DNA from: Chaetorhynchus papuensis
Taxonomy: Eukaryota; Chordata; Aves; Passeriformes; Rhipiduridae
Reading direction: 5' to 3'
Length of the DNA stretch: 64,000 nt
Assembly (NCBI GenBank): GCA_013396525.1
Contig: VWYX01000783.1
Coordinates: 140,266-204,265, forward strand
Both the position numbers and the translations under genes were made by a program. The notes beneath the pieces are model-generated. The model was not told the DNA's origin. It did no database searches and worked only from the letters and a program-made list of their open reading frames with translations. Each line of letters starts with the position of its first letter. The first letter of the stretch is position 1. Below, piece by piece: positions 56,131 through 64,000 of the stretch.

Positions 56131-58099
56131 GCCAAAAGCAGATTTCAGCCTCAGCCGCTCCTGACAGAATTCAACCCAATTCTACCTCTACAAAAATCCC
56201 ACAAAGCCCCTCTTACAATTGTGGAGAGAAAATTTATTCTGTTGTCCTCTCTCTTTGTCTTTGGGTTTTCTAAAATCACCCTGATTTGGGCCATTTCTTC
56301 TAGAGCCTAGAGGTACTAAAAGGGCTCCATACCCGTAACAGGCCACATACATGTGCATACACATCCCCAAGCACAAAAGCAGTCAGTTCAGGGCAGACAC
56401 CCGGAGGTCTCAGTGAAGAGCAGACACACACAGAGGTTGAACAAGAACCCATTCTGTCCATGGGTAGGTACTGACCATCCATGCTCAGCAGCCCTGGGGT
56501 TACCCCTGCCAAAAAGTCGCAGCAAAAGGAGGTAAATGCAGACAGTGTGCCATCAATCTGTGGCCAAAAGAAGGGGGAAAAAAAGCACTTCCTGCTTTTC
56601 TGTCAGCAAGATGGACTCCAGAACATTCTGCACCGACTGTCTGCAGTGTCTGCCTGTGGAGTTTTGTGTTTTGGAGGGGTTTTTTCAAGTGGATGAAGGC
56701 ATCTCTCTTTGGCTTGGAGAAGGAGCGCACATTGCCAGAGCTTGGAAAGGGCTATGCCATGCCCGTGGAGCATAAAATGCCAACAGCCTAACAGTGACTG
56801 GGCTCCATCCAGCTGTGACAGGGCTGCTGGGTGGCTACATTCATGTGCTTTTTGCTTCATGTTCATCTCCCTGGCATCAGAGCAGGGTGATACATCTCGG
56901 TTCAGCAAGTGCACTCTTCTTAGGAGGAGGGCAAAGGGCAAGAGGCTGAGTGCTTACAGAGGGTGAGGTGCACAAATTAGCCAAGCAGATTTCATCTAGC
57001 CTTGTTTTCAGCTCTGATCTTCATCAAACACAGCTCGATAGCAGGCAAATTACTGCAGCCTGTGGAAAAGTCATCACACTGGGACTGCAGTGCCTGGGGC
57101 AGCAGTGCCAGGTGCTGATGGTGCTGCAGAGGGACCATTTCTGAAGATGCTCAGCAGATTTGCACCCTTTGTCTTTCTCACAGGCAGCATTAAAAGCCAC
57201 ACTTCCCTGTGGAAGAACAGTGATGGACAGAAAACCAGTAGGGGGTGTTGAGCAGAGAAATCAAATAATTTGTAAAAGTAGCTTAATCCAGGTGGCCACA
57301 GGTACTCTGACAATCTGTTCTGGGCAAGAATTGTATTTCCTGTGAGTGCTTTCATTTTGTCAGTCTGTGTTTCAAATCGACTTTGACACAACCTCAGTGA
57401 CAAAGACTTTGAAGTCTGAACTAAATGTGCTACGGAGATCATTATTCATAACCACTCAGACGGAGAGGGAATATTTTCCTTTTGAAAGGTCCTGCCAAAC
57501 CTGTCCTGTGCTTTGTTTGCTTTCAGAGGCACCGTGGTCATTTCTTAGGAGGAAAGGGGATGAAGGAAAGAAAGGGCGAAAACAATCTGGCAGGGAACAG
57601 CCTTCCAAAATCACAGATCAGAAATTCACTAAGAAAGTACAGCAGCTTTCCATTCCAACTGGAAACTGCTGCTTCACATGGACGATGAGCAGTCTTGTGT
57701 GCACCTCTGTGACACCTTGATCTGTATCTATTTTGCAGAGAGTTAAGCTGTTGTACTTTGTAGGTCAGTGGTTCTATTTGCAGGGGCAAGGTGCAACCCA
57801 AACAGCGAGTGTTTACATACTTGGAGAGCTCAAATCCTATTGAGTCCCCAGGGGGTGCAGCAATCATCTAGGATTTTACAGTGCAGGGATTGGCAGGGTT
57901 GGGGCTGCATACATACAGATTCCCAAAAGCTTTGAAGATATATAATTTTTACATAGGAGTTATGAGAATGAGTTCTGGCTACAGTCTATGTAACAGTCAT
58001 TTCAAATGCTCCGGGCCCAAATCTGCTCCCACTAAAGGCCCTGGAAAGACTCCAAAACAGCAAGCCAAGACCCTTGGTCTCTGTGCCTACTCTCCTTTT

Positions 58100-58720
58100 A
58101 GTGCCTTTCCTCTGTTCATTTGTTCTCCACTTACTGCTGCTTTGTTGGGTTTTTTTCCTGTCTGACCATTTCTGTCATTGGGTTCAACCAAACCCTCCTC
58201 TGGCACAGTGTCATTCCTTAAAAGTTTGTCAGCATTTGTTTCCTGAACTTACTATCTTTCGTTCTCCTTCCCCCTTCCCCTTCCTTTTCCTGTTCCCCTT
58301 TCCTTCCCTTCTCAGGCTTTTTAGTATCACAGCTGGCCCTTCTACCCCAGACTCACATTTGGTATCACTTCAAACGTTTCTTTCCTTCCTGATGGATGCT
58401 CCCTGCCTGCCCACTCACAAACACTTCTGTGATAAGCATCATATTGCCTCCTGCTGCTCTCTTCTCTTTTCCTTCAGTGTCTCTTCTGAAGTTATCTTTC
58501 CTCCACTTCCACCTCTTAAGTTTATTTTTCCTGAGGATCCTTTCAACTACCTCATCTCATCTCCTGTTCTTCCTTTCACATCACCCCAGTCTCTCATCCT
58601 CATCTCCCCTCAGCTTCTCTCCTCCTTGCTCCCTATGCCTGCCTTTCTTTACTACACTCATAATTCCCCAGCACTTTCTCAGACAAGGAGCTGGGCATGG
58701 AGAAGAAGGGGGATATTTTT
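58100..58720. repeat. Pyrimidine-rich strand (C/T low-complexity bias)
   Basis: The + strand is strongly enriched in C and T for about 600 bases. The core at 58262-58313 is pyrimidine except for a single G. Because all stop codons need purines, this keeps two frames open (221 and 119 aa) that read as Ser/Leu/Phe/Pro-rich nonsense. There is no protein similarity. Confidence 0.8.
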
Positions 58721-61559
58721 ATTATTATCCTCAGGGTGATATTTTTATTACCTAAGTTAGATAAATAAGCCCCTTATGCAATCGGGGTGGAGATGGGTAG
58801 CACAGCTTAGGAGGTTTATAAGATGTTGTCTTCCTTTATTGACTCTGTAGGGAACCTAAGTGACTCCACCTAATTTAGTAGCCCGAAATTAATGAAGTCA
58901 CATGAATATCCTCTGCACAATCTCACTTTTGTTTAGGTTCATGTGAAGGAGAGGGGGGAAGGACAAAGTATCAATAACACAAGGACACTCTTTGGCACTG
59001 ACCAGGCAGCTTCAGCTCCTGACATACCTGGTAGGTGCCTGTGGAGTGTGGGGAGTGGCAGCTTTTCAGAGGTCCAAAGGAGAGGAAAATGTTTTTGCAG
59101 ACACCTGGGAGGAATGTGTCCCAGCCAGAATGGGGTTTTGGGGTGTGACAGCCAGGTCACCTTTGCAAAAGTCCCATGGGGGATACATCTGTTTGGCAAA
59201 AAGGGTAGGGCCAGCAAAAGTGGGGAGGAGTCATGCAGCAAAAGGAAGCAAAGAGATGAGCAATGTAGTGGTCAGAGCAAGGAGCCAAAACAGAGGTTGT
59301 TGTTTAGGAGACTTCAGAGGATCAGTGTTGCAGACACCCAGGATACTTCAGCAGAAGTGAAGGAAGGGTGGCCATACCAAGGTCCCATGTCGAGGTTTTA
59401 ACTGAGTTGGCAGACAGACAAGGAGATGCTGGATTTGAGAGAAACCCCAGGAATGGAAAACAGTGTGGATGCTGGAGTCCAGTAACAACGCTGAATCAAA
59501 GATGAACAGCTTGCCATTTTAATTCCTCACTCTGGGGACCTCCACAAACCATCTGTAGACATGGGTACACCTCTGATGTTTCCTCTGCTTGATTTCCTAT
59601 GTCCCCACCAGATCCTGGGCTACAGCTGCTCTTGTAACACTTAGTATGTGCTCACTGAGGACAGAGATGAACGGAGTACGATGCCACATCCGCTTCAGGG
59701 TCATAAAATATTGCTCTAAACAGGATACTGGTTAGAAACCTATTCTTCAGCTTCCCATGTTTTTCACCTTGTTTGCCTTGACAAGCCCTCTGAAAACCAC
59801 CATGCAGGTGGGTGAGTGAAAAGGAATATTAGTCTGGGACAACACAAAAGCTGGAGGACAGGAGGGTAGGAAGCTCAAAGGCTGTGCACCCTTTCACAGC
59901 TGGTGTCTTTATTCTTACTGCTGTATCTTTAGATGACTTCCAAGGCTATTAGACAATATTCTCTTACCAAACCCACACCTATCCTTTACTGAGAACCACT
60001 TGCAGCTCTATCCATTTCACCCACATAGAAGTGTTACATTTTTCTCTTTCTTTTAATGAAGAAGAACTTGCCAAGTCCAGCTTTTCCCTGAGATCTGATA
60101 ATATGCAGGGCAAGAATGGTGGTGGGAGTGCTCTCAGCACTCTCATAGTGAATAAACATGGGAATTCTCCAAACCAATTAAGAGCCAAAGAGGTGCAAGA
60201 AGACAAGTACCATGGAACTATGGACATTTCAAGAGACAATCAGCCTTTGCTCTGAGACACAAAACAAAACCAGCTTCTTAAAAGTTTCCCAAGATAAGTG
60301 GTTTTCCTCCAATCCCGCTATTTTCCCTCCCCCTCAGCGATGTTATACAAGCACCTTGCTTTGTCGAAAGTACAAAGCACTTGGGAGAGGACAATGCATC
60401 CAAAGTGACTCCAGAATAAAACAAGAAAAACCTTTCAGCACAAGGACTTGTGTAGGTGGGGGCAGAACACAAAGCACAAACAAATGCCCTGTGAGAGACT
60501 GGAGGAGAAGCTGCTTTGAATGTGCAGAGAGAAGGAGCCCTCACCCTTTCTGAGGCTTTCTCAATGTAGCTGCAAAGCTGCTCTCTGACTTCCAGCCCTG
60601 TGAATTTCCACTCCAGCCTCCCTGTTTATAACCAGTACACAAAGCCCTTATCTCCCAAGCACAGCTTTAGATTATAGAGAGGGCACGCTGTCAAGAGACT
60701 GTCGAGGCTAATGAGCACAGGGTTAACCCAGTGCTGCAGCGAAGGGACACCTCTGGGGGAGCTGCTCGAGGCTGGGTTTGCAGCACATCCAGATGCACAT
60801 TTCTATCTTTTTTCCACTCTCCCTGGGTTAGCTCCTATTGCCCTGAAGCTACGGCTTGACCACCTGATCTCCGAATATCTAGGCAACACTGAAAGCCTTC
60901 GGAGCCCACAGCGCCGGGAGGGATGGGGAAGCACTTCCACAGATGGGAGGTGTGTGCTTTGCAAAATATTGTGGCTGTAAACTCTTTTTTGTTGCGTGTA
61001 TAACTTTCTGTTTGTCTTTTTGTAGGAAGAGCAGGGCTTTTAAGCATTCTAATAAAACAATCAGGGCAACTCACATTCTGGCAGCCAATTTCAATGGCAA
61101 ATGCAAGTGGCTCCTACAACCCACATGGGAACTTATAAAAGCCAGGTGCCTCCATGAAGAACATTGAGCTGCTTCCCAGTGAAATCTAGAAGGAGCATCA
61201 CACTGACGTGACACCCACGAATTCAACATGACTACCTTCTGCCCTGTGTTTTGGCATTATCCACCCAGAAAAAGAGATTTTCCAACCAAAGTATTGCTTA
61301 TTCAGAAAAAAAGCCTCCCAATCCTCTGTACTCTAAGGTTATTGCTTCACAGCACAAATTAGGAAAGGAACAGTTGGTAGAGTGGAAAAAAGAGGAACCC
61401 GGGAATAAATTGGTCTCTCCTTACTATAAATGAAAGGCAGCTTAAGACTGTTGAATGTGGAAATCACAAACATCCTGGTACATATTTTCCCATTCATATC
61501 ATACATTCAGATAAATTGAAAGTGATCTTTTGTATCATACTTCCCCCGCCTTTCCAATG

Positions 61560-62270
61560 CAGTCATTTCCTCTAATAAACTTCCTAGTGCTTTGTGTGGT
61601 CAAGTGTTAGATGTCCCCAAGGGATGAAGTTTCCACCACTTCCTTGCAAGGCATTGCACATCTCTCCATCGAGGAGATTCCTGAGATTCAGTTCAATGTT
61701 CCTTTTATAGGAGCACTCCCATTACTCCTGATTATCCCCCTGCATACATCCTTAAGTAAATCTGTTTAGCATTTACTTTTTTCTAACGCTGGCGACAGTT
61801 ATCACATTCCCTCTTTGTCATCTTCTGGCTACTTCATGGAGGAAAATCTAGGGATGGCATATTCACAGACAACCTCCCCCCTGTTTTTTGGTTGCTGTTC
61901 TTGATTCCCCTCCAGCATACCTCTGTCTGCCTAGAAGTGGAGTACACAGGACTCAGGGCAATATTCCACATGCTCTGCCTTCCCACATGTAAGAGGGTGC
62001 CTTCCCACGCATTGCCCACTTCTGCAGCTTAAGAAATACCACTTCCAATCAGCTAGCTGCTATCATTCCTAGATCTCCTCAACACAATTTATTCCTGCTG
62101 CATATTTGAGTTTCAAGTTGTTTTTCTCCAGTTTGCATTTTTCCAAGTTGGAACTTGTATTGTTGTTTTCCAGACATTCTTTAATCTCTCTTGAATTGTT
62201 TCATATCACTTTCCTGTTTATAAGGCTGTTCACAGTCTTTCCCAGTGCAGCATTGATGTGTTTTTCACTT
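61560..62270 (-). mobile_element. Ancient degraded CR1-like LINE 3' region, antisense (tentative)
   Basis: The + strand shows the order typical of old CR1-type 3' regions read in reverse: 'agtttccaccacttccttgc', 'gattcagttcaatgttcctt', 'ttgcatttttccaagttgga', 'aacttgtattgttgttttcc' and 'ctcttgaattgtttcatatc'. It is followed at the right by a short A-run/AT-rich stretch. Divergence is high and no ORF2 part is visible. Confidence 0.45.
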
Positions 62271-64000
62271 CTTATTAAAAAAAAAATATATTAAAAATGT
62301 AATTACCCAAACCATCAGAACACCTAGATATCTGCCGTGGAAGACTACATTTGCACAACACATAATGCCCATCTCTAAGATCTACCTGTATTCCTCCTCT
62401 ACTGCTCTGTTTGTTTTCTAAAATTCAAACCACCACTAAAGGGCTCATGAAGTGTTTAAGTGAATACACCACAACCACAAGATCACCCATGGATTTCACT
62501 GGAATGCTGCTTACTCTGTTTCACAGTGGAAAGCCACCACCATCCCTAGTTCCAACAGCATGAGGACACCCATGTTGGTAGAGCTCATTCCCATAAATTT
62601 ACAATACCAAGTTTAGGAATAAAGCTTGGGTGTTCCCTGCAGAACATGGTAAGTCAGCCTGACTTTGTCCCTGCACCTTGTGCTCTGTGCTTACATACCC
62701 TCTCCACACCAGCCTGTTGCCAGACCACCACGCTCCCAGGCCTGGTGTTGCAGGCTGGCCTTGACCTCAGGGCTGAGCTGACCGTCTGGGGCTAATTTGA
62801 ATGGAATTGGTGTGAATTCCTCACCCGATGGCAGGAACTGAGACTCTCCAAAGGAGAGGTGACACGTGGCTGCACAGAGCTTGCACAGTGACTTCACCAG
62901 CATCCGGATGTGTGTAGATCTTGCTGCTTGCAAAGTACTTGAGACAAAATCAGAGCAGTTTGTTTTCCACCACTCTCACAAAACCCCCCCGTTTTCATCT
63001 CTTAAAGCATATAGACAACCTGGGTCACGTCACCTTCCCTTTGGGATTAGTATTTGGAGGTCTTCTCAGCACCTCTGCCAACGGATGACACCAACTATCA
63101 AAGTGTTCAGTGAAGGACATATTGCATATCCAGGGAAGCAGCTGCATACCAGGAAAGGAAATTGCTTATGCATTTCTGCCTTTCTGGAGCACCAGCTTAC
63201 CAATACAAACCGATTTGGCACATGTAAGCCGAGGACGTGGCCAGCTTGGCACGTCTTTGTGCTCAGCAACTTAACTTGTAGAGACCATGCCTCAGGATAA
63301 CTAGGACACTAGACCTCTGCCCTTAAAACCCCGTCTCAGTGGCTGCTGTCTGGCAGAGGCTGGGAAAGGTCCATGGGTGGTTCCAGAGTGGCCCAGGAGA
63401 CACAGCTCAATTTTAGTGTTCACAGCAACACACTTCCAGTGGGAAATATCCGGATATTCACCCGTTTTTGTTAAAACCACTGCCCGAAATAGATCTGTAC
63501 TTGTGTCATAGATGACGATAAGAAACCCTGGGTAGGTGAGCAAAGTAAGAGTTTTCTGAGTACACAGTTTCAGAGTTAGCTGCTTCCCCAGCTGGCAGGT
63601 ACAGAGGAATTTTTGCTGCTTTGCCTTGCAGTGGCCTATCTGATGAGCACAGTTACTCATAGCTTGCCACTCACCTCACCTTCATCACCTCCCAGGGTCC
63701 TTTGAACATCACCTTGGCAATTATTCTTCAGAAAGAAGCAAAAAGTAGTGTTGAGGGGGTGTGGGGTTTTTGTTTCATTGTTTTTTGGGGTTTTATTTTT
63801 GTGGAAAAGAAAGTATCTGTGTAAAACGTGCATTCCCTTCTGTTGTGCAAGTCTCAGAGCCCGGGGAGGCTGGGCTTGTGAGAGCTCTCTCCATGTGCTT
63901 CCTCATGGTGAACCCAACAGGTTTTTAAAGGGAGATGGCTACTGCCAGCAGCAGTTTCAGAAATGACACCACTTTCAGTTCTGTTTCACAGGCACACTTT

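Larger units (their letters stand above)
43401..64000. other. Downstream intergenic region, no supported gene
   Basis: This stretch of about 20.6 kb after ETV6 has no frame that I recognise as a protein. In other amniotes the next genes are BCL2L14 and LRP6; no BCL2-homology or LDL-receptor repeat sequence was seen. It contains a minisatellite (44013-44250), CR1 copies (about 44295-44760 and 53393-53975), a tandem duplication (45211-45323), a CpG-dense patch (about 53990-54235), a long pyrimidine-rich strand (about 58100-58720) and two old degraded repeats (about 55920-56130 and 61560-62270). Stretches between these look like plain unique sequence. Confidence 0.6.

Noticed and set aside
58074..58739. 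221-aa + strand frame, longest in the window, with a hydrophobic start
   Set aside because: It lies in a strongly C/T-biased strand that lacks stop codons by composition. The protein is low-complexity Ser/Leu/Phe/Pro and matches no family.
62866..63300. 144-aa + frame considered as a possible exon of a neighbouring gene
   Set aside because: No similarity to BCL2L14, LRP6 or any recognised family; a competing - strand frame overlaps its start.

Overview
The window is vertebrate nuclear DNA, almost certainly from a bird. It has split exons with canonical GT/AG introns, several CR1-type LINE fragments (the dominant avian retroposon family), no Alu- or L1-like sequence that I could recognise, and compact introns. 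There is no bacterial or phage gene organisation. Most open reading frames here are chance frames in non-coding DNA.

The only gene I can support is ETV6 (TEL), an ETS-family transcriptional repressor, on the + strand. Six coding exons are present, corresponding to human exons 3-8: 11227-11391, 14367-14501, 19057-19599, 33426-33568, 35910-36010 and 39210-39315. They give 1,193 coding bases with no frameshift or premature stop, and all splice phases join cleanly. They encode the second half of the N-terminal region, the PNT/SAM oligomerisation domain, the proline/serine-rich central repressor linker, the complete ETS DNA-binding domain and the autoinhibitory C-terminus. The first two exons (about 54 residues in human) lie upstream of the window. 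Exon lengths equal the human ones except for one codon lost in exon 5.

Layout: 1-11226 is the 3' part of intron 2. 11227-39315 holds exons 3-8 with introns of about 3.0, 4.6, 13.8, 2.3 and 3.2 kb. 39316 to about 43400 is a probable long 3' UTR with several AATAAA hexamers. About 43400-64000 is downstream intergenic DNA with no recognisable gene; the amniote neighbours BCL2L14 and LRP6 are not seen. The largest intron (19600-33425) carries a CR1 fragment, a CR1 3' end, an ancient SINE-like remnant and a (GGGAA)n array interrupted by an assembly gap. The intergenic part contains a minisatellite beside a CR1, a recent 53-bp tandem duplication, a CR1 whose middle looks corrupted by homopolymer smoothing, a long pyrimidine-rich strand and two old degraded repeats.

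I found no new multi-gene system. The items most worth a second look are the G-quadruplex-prone GGGAA array with ETS core motifs inside an ETS-gene intron, the homopolymer-smeared CR1 segment (probably a sequence artefact), the uneven intron compaction, and a few AT-rich candidate regulatory islands.
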